64,000 nucleotides of DNA from assembly GCF_017635265.1 (NCBI RefSeq), contig NZ_JAGBLU010000104.1, positions 62,001-126,000 of the forward strand, in the 5' to 3' direction. The stretch is from Butyrivibrio sp. GTDB taxonomy: Bacteria > Bacillota > Clostridia > Lachnospirales > Lachnospiraceae. Of this stretch, positions 1-7,626 are shown piece after piece (position 1 is the stretch's first letter; each line of letters begins with the position of its first letter). A program made the position numbers and the translations under genes. The notes under the pieces are model-generated. The model worked only from the letters and a program-made list of their open reading frames with translations. It made no database searches and was not told where the DNA came from.

Positions 1-1
1 T

Positions 2-571
2 GGTGATTCCACGACTCTTCCTAAAAAGGAAGGACAGGAAGGCAATGTTCTTTCTCCTTATGCTCTTACAAAAAAGACTGACGAAGAATATGGCAAGCTC
101 TACAAAAAGCTTTATAATCTCGATACATACGGACTTCGTTATTTTAATGTATTTGGCAGAAGACAGGATCCTAATGGCGCTTATGCGGCTGTTATCCCTA
201 AGTTTCTTCGTCAGCTTATGAATGGCGAGACACCGACAATCAACGGTGATGGTAAGCAGTCTCGTGACTTTACATATGTGGATAATGTCATTGAAGGTAA
301 CCTTCGTGCATGCCTTGCTTCTTCAGATGCAGCCGGTGAAGCTTACAACATTGGTGCAGGTGGAAGAGAATTCCTTATTGATGTGTATCATCATCTTACA
401 GAGGCACTTGGTATGGACGTTGAGCCAATTTACGGACCACCACGTGCAGGTGATATTAGGGATTCCAACGCCGATATTTCAAAGGCCAGAAAGAATCTTG
501 GATATGATCCTTCCTATGACTTCCAGGCCGGAATTAAGCTTGCAATCGACTGGTACAAAGAAAATTTATGA
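2..571 (+). CDS. NAD-dependent nucleotide-sugar epimerase, C-terminal part (5' truncated by window)
   Basis: The reading frame is open from base 2 to the TGA at 569-571, so only about the last 189 residues are here. Seen: the SDR catalytic pair in SPYALTKK (Tyr-x3-Lys), then RYFNVFGRRQDPNGAYAAVI and the substrate-loop segment INGDGKQSRDFTYVDN, all typical of extended SDR epimerases. The RYFNVFGRRQDP form resembles UDP-N-acetylglucosamine 4-epimerases of the WbpP/TviC group more than plain GalE. Family role: interconverts UDP-sugars to feed glycan synthesis. It is the last gene before a hairpin-rich gap and heads the polysaccharide locus that follows. The exact substrate is not shown; a UDP-glucuronate epimerase is possible. 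Confidence 0.85.
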   Translation, partial: GDSTTLPKKEGQEGNVLSPYALTKKTDEEYGKLYKKLYNLDTYGLRYFNVFGRRQDPNGAYAAVIPKFLRQLMNGETPTINGDGKQSRDFTYVDNVIEGNLRACLASSDAAGEAYNIGAGGREFLIDVYHHLTEALGMDVEPIYGPPRAGDIRDSNADISKARKNLGYDPSYDFQAGIKLAIDWYKENL

Positions 572-598
572 TGATATGATTTCTTGAACTAAATTTCA

Positions 599-637
599 GA
601 AATCCGCATATACTGCGGATTTCGTGAGAATATGAGT
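599..637 (+). repeat. 39-bp hairpin repeat, copy 1
   Basis: A perfect 10-bp stem (599-608 with 614-623, loop TATAC) followed by CGTGAGAATATGAGT. The same 39 bases, with one loop mismatch (T611 versus A28879), occur at 28867-28905. Here it lies 27 bases after the epimerase stop. No T run follows the stem, so a simple intrinsic terminator is less likely than a dispersed repeat or RNA processing element. Confidence 0.85.
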
Positions 638-883
638 AAAGAGTCAACCAAGCCTCATCGACGAAGTCGATTCAAATTGGCTTGGTTGATGCATTCTTGA
701 ATTGTTGATTCAAGAATGTATAGAGATTCAAAGTCAAGCATATTTCATGCTTGCATGATAATATGCCTGACCTTGAAGATAAAGCAAATATGAGAAACAA
801 GATGCACAAATATGATGAGTGCATCGTTTTATTAATGTTTGTAGCATGATGAGAGCAAAGCGGAGTCATGAGTATATCATCAT
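599..883. repeat. Run of six hairpins filling the 343-base gap between genes
   Basis: The gap 572-914 has no convincing gene. It holds successive inverted repeats: 599-608/614-623 (10 bp), 644-654/679-689 (11 bp, with an inner ATCGAC/GTCGAT hairpin at 656-670), 692-702/708-718 (11 bp), 735-741/747-753 (7 bp), 801-807/819-825 (7 bp) and 846-852/877-883 (7 bp). All arms are perfect matches. This could be a structured RNA, a composite of small hairpin repeats, or a strong processing or stability region between the epimerase and the deacetylase gene. Confidence 0.7.
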
Positions 884-914
884 AGCCTGTATCTTTACAT
901 AGAAAAGGTTTTAT

Positions 915-1658
915 ATGAAAATAACGATCCGAATTGACGATATAGCCCCGGAGATAGATTGGAGAAAGTTTGGCAGATTCAAGACTATCTTGGATAAACA
1001 TGGAGTGAAGCCGATTATCGGAGTAATTCCTGAGAATAAGGACAGCAAACTTAAGATTTCTGATGAACCGGAGGATTTCTGGGAGTACGTTAAAAGACTT
1101 CAGAATGATGGCTGGGTAATTGCTATGCATGGATGTAATCATCTTTATACTACTTGTAAAGGTGGTTTGTTTCCGCTTAATAAAAAATCAGAGTTTGCAG
1201 GATATGATTATAAGACTCAGTTTAAAATGATAGAGAGTGGAAAAAAAATACTTGAAAGCCATAATATAACTACAGAAATATTTATGGCTCCTTCCCATTC
1301 CTATGACAAAATAACTCTTAAGGCATTAAAAGCTAATGGGTTTACCGGATTGACAGATGGTTTTGGCAATGCGCCTTATAAAAGAAGCGGTCTTATTTTT
1401 TATCCAATATCTCTTCGTAAATCAAGGAGTATAGCTTCTAAAAGAGATGGAATCACAACCTTTGTGTATCATCCCAATGTAATGGATGACAAGGATTTTG
1501 AAAATTTTGAGAAACTTTTTGACAAAGCAAATGTGGTTTCCTATTCCGAATTTTCAAAGTATAATGTAAGAAGTCGGAATGTAGCAGAAAACATATGTGA
1601 GTATCTCATTGCAAAAGTGAAATATATTGCAGTTAGAACTATGAATTACAGTAATTAA
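915..1658 (+). CDS. Polysaccharide deacetylase-fold protein (DUF2334-like)
   Basis: 247 residues. The N-terminus has RIDDIAP, the metal-binding Asp pair of the NodB-like fold; MHGCNH (about residue 75) supplies the histidines, and MAPSHSYD (about residue 119) the substrate-groove motif. Family role: removal of N- or O-acetyl groups from glycans, with a divalent metal. No signal peptide or membrane segment is visible, so it would act in the cytoplasm or on a lipid-linked precursor. A second, unrelated-looking deacetylase-fold protein lies at 6851. The position inside a glycosyltransferase run suggests it trims a sugar of the repeat unit; the substrate is inferred. Confidence 0.75.
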   Translation: MKITIRIDDIAPEIDWRKFGRFKTILDKHGVKPIIGVIPENKDSKLKISDEPEDFWEYVKRLQNDGWVIAMHGCNHLYTTCKGGLFPLNKKSEFAGYDYKTQFKMIESGKKILESHNITTEIFMAPSHSYDKITLKALKANGFTGLTDGFGNAPYKRSGLIFYPISLRKSRSIASKRDGITTFVYHPNVMDDKDFENFEKLFDKANVVSYSEFSKYNVRSRNVAENICEYLIAKVKYIAVRTMNYSN

Positions 1659-1803
1659 AGAGAATAGAAATTGGAATATGTGTGATGCAATTTCGCGGTT
1701 TCATTTTGTGGTTGGCACTTTTTGAGAAGCTTATGTGCCGCCAGATTGGAACGGAGCAAACCCGGAATGTTTCATACAATCATATATCCGCACAGGAGCC
1801 GAT

Positions 1804-3249
1804 ATGGAAGAAGGATATGGACAGATAAGAGTGCTTCATGTTCTTGGGGGACTTGGAGTAGGCGGCGCAGAATGCCGTATTATTGATTTATATCGCAACA
1901 TGGATAGAGACAAGATTCAATTTGATTTTCTTGTACACTATTCTCCGGAAAAAACAGGTAAAAAGAGTCCGACTTCTGATGAACTCATGGCAGTTCGAGA
2001 GCCGGACTATTTTGATTCTAGCGTAAAAAAACTGGGAGGCAGAATTTTTTGCCTTCCTAAATTTGTCGGAACCAATCTTGTTGAATATAAAAAGGCTATT
2101 AAAGAGTTTTTTAAACAGCATCCGGGTGAATGGAAAGTTATACAGGGACATATGACAAGTACTGCCTCAATTTACCTTCCTATTGCCAAAAAGGCAGGTG
2201 TGCCGATCTGTATAGCTCATGCCAGAAGCGCAGGAGTTGATCAGGGAGTAAAAGGTCTTGCTACGAGATTTTTGCGAAAGCCGCTTCACAGAGAAGGAAT
2301 AGCTGATTATAGCTTTGCATGTTCAAGGGAGGCCGGAATTTCAGTTTTTGGGCAGAACATGGTAGATGCCGGCAATGTTCGGATCATCCCTAATGCCATT
2401 GACCTTAAGCATTTTGCGTACAATGAACAGACAAGAGACAGGATAAGACAGGAGCTTGGAGTTTCTAATGCTTTAGTCATAGGGCATGTAGGGAGCTTTA
2501 GGTATGCCAAAAATCATGAATACCTCCTGGATGTTTTTGCTAAGCTTGTCAGACTTCTTGACAATGATGATAACAATCAGTACAGCATGCTTCATGGAAT
2601 GAGAATAAGACTTCTTATGCTCGGTACGGGACCTCTCATGGATGAAATGAAGAACAAGGCTGAAAAGCTTCATGTCTATGACAGATGTATCTTTGCGGGA
2701 AATAAATCCAATGCCAGTGAATATTATCAGGCAATGGATTATTTTTGCTTTCCATCAAGATATGAGGGACTTCCGGGGAGCGTAATAGAGGCTCAGGCTG
2801 CAGGTCTTCAGTGCCTTGTGTCAGATGCTGTGACACCTGAAGTTAATGTGACGGAGCTGGTTTCCATGATGAGCATAACCTCAGATCCAATAGACTGGGC
2901 AAGAAAAATACTTGATGATCTGCTGCTTAGAGAGAATAGCCAAAGTGATCTGCTCATGGAAGAGATTAAATTGAATCAGACATTTACAGCAATCGCAGGA
3001 GAGCGCAGAGAAAGCGTGTTTGAAACTGATGATACGCCGGATTTTGATGTGCTTGACAAGAACACCGGCTTTGAACAGCTTAACGTTCCGTCAGAAAAAA
3101 AGACTTATAATCGCCGCAATGAAGAGTTTTCTTTGGGCGATAGAAATAAATCTTCGGATTATGTCTTAAACAAACTTCGTCACGAAGGCTTTGATGTGAA
3201 GAATCAGGCCAAGATGATGACTTATTTTTATGAGAGAGGACATTTTTAA
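1804..3249 (+). CDS. GT4-family glycosyltransferase (EpsF-like)
   Basis: 481 residues from the ATG at 1804, chosen because AGGAG at 1794-1798 sits 5 bases upstream; the frame is open further back to a GTG at 1735 with no ribosome site. Seen: VLGGLGVGGAECRI at the N-terminus (GT-B donor/acceptor loop), an IGHVGSFRYAKNH segment at the start of the second Rossmann domain, and the EX7E region in SRYEGLPGSVIEAQAAG. Family role: retaining transfer of a sugar from a nucleotide donor to a lipid-linked glycan at the inner membrane face. The last ~90 residues after the GT-B core are polar and not recognisable. Its stop overlaps the next start (TAATG). Confidence 0.85.
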   Translation: MEEGYGQIRVLHVLGGLGVGGAECRIIDLYRNMDRDKIQFDFLVHYSPEKTGKKSPTSDELMAVREPDYFDSSVKKLGGRIFCLPKFVGTNLVEYKKAIKEFFKQHPGEWKVIQGHMTSTASIYLPIAKKAGVPICIAHARSAGVDQGVKGLATRFLRKPLHREGIADYSFACSREAGISVFGQNMVDAGNVRIIPNAIDLKHFAYNEQTRDRIRQELGVSNALVIGHVGSFRYAKNHEYLLDVFAKLVRLLDNDDNNQYSMLHGMRIRLLMLGTGPLMDEMKNKAEKLHVYDRCIFAGNKSNASEYYQAMDYFCFPSRYEGLPGSVIEAQAAGLQCLVSDAVTPEVNVTELVSMMSITSDPIDWARKILDDLLLRENSQSDLLMEEIKLNQTFTAIAGERRESVFETDDTPDFDVLDKNTGFEQLNVPSEKKTYNRRNEEFSLGDRNKSSDYVLNKLRHEGFDVKNQAKMMTYFYERGHF

Positions 3250-4448
3250 TGCAGGATAACAACAAAAAGAACCTCCTTCTTATGGTTCCCATGCTTCATC
3301 AGGGCGGTTTTGAGAGAGTGTGCGTTACAACTGCCAGACTAATGCAGGATTTTTACAATGTTCATATTCTCATTTTCAGCTCAAAAGACATTAATTTTGA
3401 TATAACCGGTCTTGATGTGATTGACATTGATGTCCCTGCCAAAAAGGGGAAAATCAATAAGATTATAAATGTGCTAAAGCGCGTTCAAAAAGTTAAGAAG
3501 ATAAAAAAAGAATTAAATATAGATATTGCCTACAGTTTTGGCAGTTCCTCCAACTATGTCAATGTTCTTTCAAGGGGAAAAGAAAAAATTTTGACCGGCC
3601 TGCGCTGTCAGACTGATATGGAAAATCATGGTCAGGTTAATCTTTTTTGTCAAAAATCGGATCAGGTTCTGTCCTGTTCAAAAGAAATCGTAAGGCAGCT
3701 AAAAAAAGATTTTAACTACGACAGAAGCACCTATATTTACAATCCGCTTGATACGGAAGATATTCAGAAAAAAGGAAAAGAAGAGATAACAGATTTTCCC
3801 TTTGATAAAGATACCAAAGTAATAGCCTGCATGGGCAGAAACGACTATATAAAGGGTATATGGCATCTTGTAAAAGCTTTTTCCATTGTTGAAAAAAAGC
3901 ATCCTGAAGCAAGGCTCGTTGTGCTTGGAGCGGGAAATTGGGACGAATATAAAGAGATGGCAGGGAAGATGGGACTATCAGACAAAATATATCTCCCCGG
4001 CAACAGAAAAAATCCATTTCCATATGTGGCAAAATCAGACATTTATGTCTGCAGCTCCAACCATGAAGGCTTTCCTAATGCTGTTCTTGAAGCTATGGCT
4101 CTTAAAAAGCCACTGATTTCAGCGGACTGCAAAACCGGTCCCCGTGAGATAGTTCTTGATGATGAACAGTATAACAGTCTTATTACCGAGATTCCAAGCG
4201 GTGACAGCATAAAGAAACCTATAAACGGCAAATATGGTATACTAATACCTGATATGGGTGAAAAAGTAGATATGAACCCAGAGACTATTACTGATAGAGA
4301 GCGGATACTAGCTGATAAGATCTGCGATCTATTAGACGATGAAGAGCTTATGAGACAGTATTCAGAGCGAGCTTTCGAGCGAGCACTTAACTACACTCCT
4401 GAGAAATACCGTGACAGCATTCATGATATATTTAGACTGTATGAGTAA
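3249..4448 (+). CDS. GT4-family glycosyltransferase
   Basis: 399 residues. The ATG at 3249 shares a base with the preceding TAA, so the two are translationally coupled. Seen: MVPMLHQGGFERVC at the N-terminus, the second-domain start KVIACMGRNDYIKG, and the donor-binding SSNHEGFPNAVLEAMALKKP followed by GPREIV. This is the standard GT-B arrangement of capsular GT4 enzymes. It likely adds one sugar of the repeat unit in the cytoplasm; donor and acceptor cannot be read from sequence. After it comes a 287-base gap with a very long inverted repeat, so the transcript may be broken or processed here. Confidence 0.85.
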   Translation: MQDNNKKNLLLMVPMLHQGGFERVCVTTARLMQDFYNVHILIFSSKDINFDITGLDVIDIDVPAKKGKINKIINVLKRVQKVKKIKKELNIDIAYSFGSSSNYVNVLSRGKEKILTGLRCQTDMENHGQVNLFCQKSDQVLSCSKEIVRQLKKDFNYDRSTYIYNPLDTEDIQKKGKEEITDFPFDKDTKVIACMGRNDYIKGIWHLVKAFSIVEKKHPEARLVVLGAGNWDEYKEMAGKMGLSDKIYLPGNRKNPFPYVAKSDIYVCSSNHEGFPNAVLEAMALKKPLISADCKTGPREIVLDDEQYNSLITEIPSGDSIKKPINGKYGILIPDMGEKVDMNPETITDRERILADKICDLLDDEELMRQYSERAFERALNYTPEKYRDSIHDIFRLYE

Positions 4449-4524
4449 TGTAACCTTCCTGCTGCACATATAGTACTCCCCAGAAATGTGCTGAGGCGGG
4501 TACATTTTTGAAGGAACGTAGATT

Positions 4525-4704
4525 CAACTTGGGAGATATATGGTGGTGGAGTGTGAGTGCGAGTATGGCTTTTGCGGCCTTGAAAAACGCCGGTACTTAG
4601 GTGGCGTTTTTAGGCACCTTAGTACCGCTGCGTTTTTCACGGAGCGAAAGCGTCCGCAAAAACATACTCACACGAACACGACACCCCCATATATCCCCAA
4701 GTTG
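4525..4704. repeat. Near-palindrome of about 180 bp (long hairpin element)
   Basis: The left arm starts CAACTTGGGAGATATATGG at 4525 and the right arm ends CCATATATCCCCAAGTTG at 4704. Going inward, further matched blocks are GGTG/CACC, AGTATG/CATACT, TTTTGCGG/CCGCAAAA, GAAAAACGC/GCGTTTTTC, CGGTACT/AGTACCG and AGGTG/CACCT, with small bulges between. It would fold as one long rod. It lies between a glycosyltransferase and a formyltransferase and encodes no protein of its own. It may be a miniature inverted-repeat element without transposase, or an RNA structure. Confidence 0.8.
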
Positions 4705-4735
4705 TGCTAAAACCCACGAAAGGAGCCACTACCAA

Positions 4736-5671
4736 ATGCACTACAAAGTTGTGGTTTTTGGCGTAAAAGATACGTCAGAGAATATTATAGATTTTATACA
4801 AAGAGAGCTTTGTCCTGTTGACCTTGTTATTACCATTGCACCTAAGGTCACAGAGAAGAATCAGGTCTCAGGATTTAAGGGACTTGGCTTTCTTACAGAG
4901 AAATACGGAATCCCTGTATTTGAAGCAGACAGTTACTTTTTAAATGATGATAAGACTCGAAAATTCATTTCAGGAAATACATTTGACCTTGGTATTGTTA
5001 TGGGATGGCAGAGACTTATTCCAAAAGAAGTTTTAGATGCCTTCAACAGCGGAATATTCGGATTCCATGGCAACTGTGGATATCTTCCCTTTGGAAGAGG
5101 AAGAAGTCCCCTTAACTGGTCAATGATCCTTGGAGATACGAGATTTAATCTTAATCTCTTCAGATATGATGAGCACGCAGATTCACCTAATGTATTTGCT
5201 ACAGAGATGTTCCAGATAAATGAACATGATGATATCAGGACAGCTCAATATAAAAACATGATCTGCTCCAAGAACCTCATCAGAAAACTGGTTAAAACAT
5301 ATTTGGAGAAAGGTACCATTGAAATCCGCACAGATTCTAAGGATTTTGATTCATGGTACAATAAACGTACAGCGGCAGACGGTAAGATAGATTTTCACGA
5401 AAGAACAAGAAACATCTACAACCTTATCCGCGGAGTGGCAGCTCCTTTTCCGGGAGCATTTTGTTATGCAGATAAAGAGGATGATGATCACAAGGTAACA
5501 GTCTGGGAGGCTCATCCTTTTGACGAGATGATAGATTTTTCTGCCTTCGGTCCGGGAGAAATCGTGGACATGTTTGATGGGAAACCGATAGTAAGAACTG
5601 TTGACGGTTCCATCAGAATAGACAGATTTGATAGTAATGTGGAATTATCCACAGGAATGGTACTTAAGTAA
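4736..5671 (+). CDS. Formyltransferase-family protein (probable amino-sugar N-formyltransferase)
   Basis: 311 residues from the ATG at 4736; GAAAGGAG at 4718-4725 supports it. An upstream GTG at 4601 lies inside the long palindrome and is rejected. Seen: the formyl_trans_N core with FGFHGNCGYLPFGRGRSPLNW, equivalent to the HGSLLPxxRGxxPxxW active-site region of Fmt and ArnA (folate-binding, catalytic His), and a C-terminal half with AAPFPGAF and VTVWEA as in Fmt_C. Met-tRNA formyltransferase is usually with def or priA; here all neighbours are glycan genes, so formylation of an amino sugar nucleotide is more likely (inference). Stop and next start are separated by one base. Confidence 0.75.
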   Translation: MHYKVVVFGVKDTSENIIDFIQRELCPVDLVITIAPKVTEKNQVSGFKGLGFLTEKYGIPVFEADSYFLNDDKTRKFISGNTFDLGIVMGWQRLIPKEVLDAFNSGIFGFHGNCGYLPFGRGRSPLNWSMILGDTRFNLNLFRYDEHADSPNVFATEMFQINEHDDIRTAQYKNMICSKNLIRKLVKTYLEKGTIEIRTDSKDFDSWYNKRTAADGKIDFHERTRNIYNLIRGVAAPFPGAFCYADKEDDDHKVTVWEAHPFDEMIDFSAFGPGEIVDMFDGKPIVRTVDGSIRIDRFDSNVELSTGMVLK

Positions 5672-5672
5672 T

Positions 5673-6788
5673 ATGAAGACAATTGCATTTCATTTAAACT
5701 GCCTCGTTCAGGGAGGCGCAGAAAGAGTAGTTTCTAACCTTGCCAATCAATTTGCAAGTGAAGGCTACAAGGTATACGTTGCTACTGAATGGGTTGATGA
5801 AAATGAATTTGCCCTTGATGAGAGAGTTACCCGTGTTCATGTGGGACTTCGTGAGGGCGATGAAAAGAAAAACAGAATTACCAAGTTCTTTTTAAGGATA
5901 AAATATCTTAAAGAATTCGTAAAAAAATATCATCCGGATGTTCTTATAGCATTTGCCCAGAGAGCCAATTACAGAGCACTTATGGCGGCAGGAAACAGTG
6001 ATGTTCCGGTAGTTATATCCATAAGGACAGACCCGGTTGGGCACTACGACGCTTTTTCGGACAAAGTGCAGATAAAGTGGCTTTTTCCAAAAGCTGCAGG
6101 ATGCGTTTTCCAGACTACAGGTCAAAAGGAGTTCTTTAAGCCATATCTTCAGGACAATTCCAGAATTATCTTAAACCCTGTTAATCCCAAGTACTTTGGA
6201 CTTCCCAAGGTGACTGAAAGGGAAAAGGCGGTGGTACACCATGCAAGGCTTGTGGACTTCAAAAATCAGCCGATGCTTTGCAGAGCTTTTATCAAGGTTC
6301 ACGAAAAACACCCTGATTATGTGCTTAAGATTTATGGACCGGATTCTTTTGACGGAACAAAAGAGATTCTGGATAAGATAATTGCTGATAACCATGCAGA
6401 AGACTATATACTTCTCATGGGCGGAAGTGATGAACTTGAAAAGCAGATTCCCAAGGGTGCTGTTTATGCTTTTTCATCGGACTGGGAAGGAATGCCCAAT
6501 TCTCTCCTTGAGGCTATGGCAATGGGAATGCCCATTGTTGCTACAGACTGTCCATGCGGTGGTCCGAGAACTGTCATGAGAGATGGAGAAAATGGTCTTT
6601 TAGTTCCTATAAAGGATGAAGATAAGATGGCAGAGGGTATCTGCAAACTTATCGAAGACAGGGAGCTTGCAGAACGCCTTGGAAAAGAAGCTGCGAAAAT
6701 TGAGGAAATAGCAAACGGCGACGCGGTATTTGTTCAGTGGAGAGATTATCTCGAAGAGGTTATAAGCAATAAAAAGAAAAATATGTAA
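5673..6788 (+). CDS. GT4-family glycosyltransferase
   Basis: 371 residues from the ATG at 5673, one base after the preceding TAA; no strong ribosome site is seen, so it is probably translated by coupling. Seen: NCLVQGGAERVVSNLANQ at the N-terminus, AVVHHARLVDFKNQ at the second domain, and SSDWEGMPNSLLEAMAMGMP with CPCGGPRTVM near the C-terminus. The CPCGGPR block and overall layout closely match the GT4 at 10281, so the two look like paralogues from a duplication and may act on related sugars. Cytoplasmic, peripheral membrane role in repeat-unit assembly. Confidence 0.85.
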   Translation: MKTIAFHLNCLVQGGAERVVSNLANQFASEGYKVYVATEWVDENEFALDERVTRVHVGLREGDEKKNRITKFFLRIKYLKEFVKKYHPDVLIAFAQRANYRALMAAGNSDVPVVISIRTDPVGHYDAFSDKVQIKWLFPKAAGCVFQTTGQKEFFKPYLQDNSRIILNPVNPKYFGLPKVTEREKAVVHHARLVDFKNQPMLCRAFIKVHEKHPDYVLKIYGPDSFDGTKEILDKIIADNHAEDYILLMGGSDELEKQIPKGAVYAFSSDWEGMPNSLLEAMAMGMPIVATDCPCGGPRTVMRDGENGLLVPIKDEDKMAEGICKLIEDRELAERLGKEAAKIEEIANGDAVFVQWRDYLEEVISNKKKNM

Positions 6789-6850
6789 TATTCATACACA
6801 TTCGATGTGAATCCAGCATGAATAATGTAGTCAGATGACAAGGAGAAAAG

Positions 6851-7606
6851 ATGTTTTCATTTGAAGATTACAGAGAAATACTTAGAGCAATTAAGGAAAC
6901 AGGACTTTACGCAACATATGAGGAAGCTCTTGAGAGAGATTCATGGATAATCATGAGGCATGATGTAGAGTACTCGGTAGAAAGAGCATATGCACTTTCA
7001 AAGGTTGAAGAAAGCATGGATTTCAGGTCTACATTCTTTTTCCAGTGGACCAACAACTCCTACAATATTCTCTCAAGAAAGAACAGAGATATTCTTACAG
7101 ATATGCACGAAAGAGGACAGAGGATCGGGCTTCACTTTGCTCTTAACGGAATGACAGATATGAAGCTAATAAGAGAGCGTATCAGACAGGAAATAGATAT
7201 GCTCAGCAATATGCTTGGTTTTGAGATTAATTCATTCTCAATCCACAGACCGTCACCTGATGTTCTGGCTGAGAACATCAAGATTCCGGGAATTTTGAAT
7301 GCCTATCAGGATAATTTCTTTTCTTTTGACCCCAAGGCTACACCGGAGTCACATCTTGAAGTGAAGTACATGTCAGATGCAAACCACATCTGGAGATATG
7401 GATATCCTGATGCAGAAACTATAGGAAAGCATAAAAAGATCCAGATTTTAACCCATCCTTTTGCATGGACTAAAAAAGGATATGATAATCAGGAAAACTA
7501 CAGGACACTTATCAATGAGAAGTATGTGGAACTGATTGATTCTATTGACAACGAATGTAAGGACTTCGGACCACTTCGCGACAATTTTGATAAATTACCA
7601 CTTTGA
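6851..7606 (+). CDS. Polysaccharide deacetylase-like protein of capsule clusters
   Basis: 251 residues; AGGAG 3 to 7 bases before ATG supports the start. Seen: IIMRHDVEYSVE (Asp-Val-Glu metal/catalytic region) near residue 37, RIGLHFA near residue 97, SIHRPS near residue 137 and LTHPFAW near residue 195, which together match the TIM-like fold of putative deacetylases found beside amidotransferases in capsule loci. No signal peptide. It sits directly before asparagine synthase and acyl carrier protein genes. The expected role is deacetylation of an intermediate, but a hydrolase of another acyl group is not excluded. Confidence 0.65.
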   Translation: MFSFEDYREILRAIKETGLYATYEEALERDSWIIMRHDVEYSVERAYALSKVEESMDFRSTFFFQWTNNSYNILSRKNRDILTDMHERGQRIGLHFALNGMTDMKLIRERIRQEIDMLSNMLGFEINSFSIHRPSPDVLAENIKIPGILNAYQDNFFSFDPKATPESHLEVKYMSDANHIWRYGYPDAETIGKHKKIQILTHPFAWTKKGYDNQENYRTLINEKYVELIDSIDNECKDFGPLRDNFDKLPL

Positions 7607-7626
7607 AACAAGGATACTTATAAATA

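Noticed and set aside
599-883. CRISPR array
   Set aside because: The hairpins are all different in sequence and spacing; no direct repeats with regular spacers.
672-1142. Minus-strand frame of 156 codons across the hairpin region
   Set aside because: It overlaps the deacetylase gene and is made of inverted repeats; no recognisable protein features.
3080-3292. Short minus-strand frames inside glycosyltransferase genes
   Set aside because: They mirror strong coding frames on the plus strand and lack starts with ribosome sites.
4601-4735. Upstream 45-codon extension of the formyltransferase starting at GTG 4601
   Set aside because: It lies inside the long palindrome, has no ribosome site, and the family begins at the ATG 4736, which has GAAAGGAG upstream.
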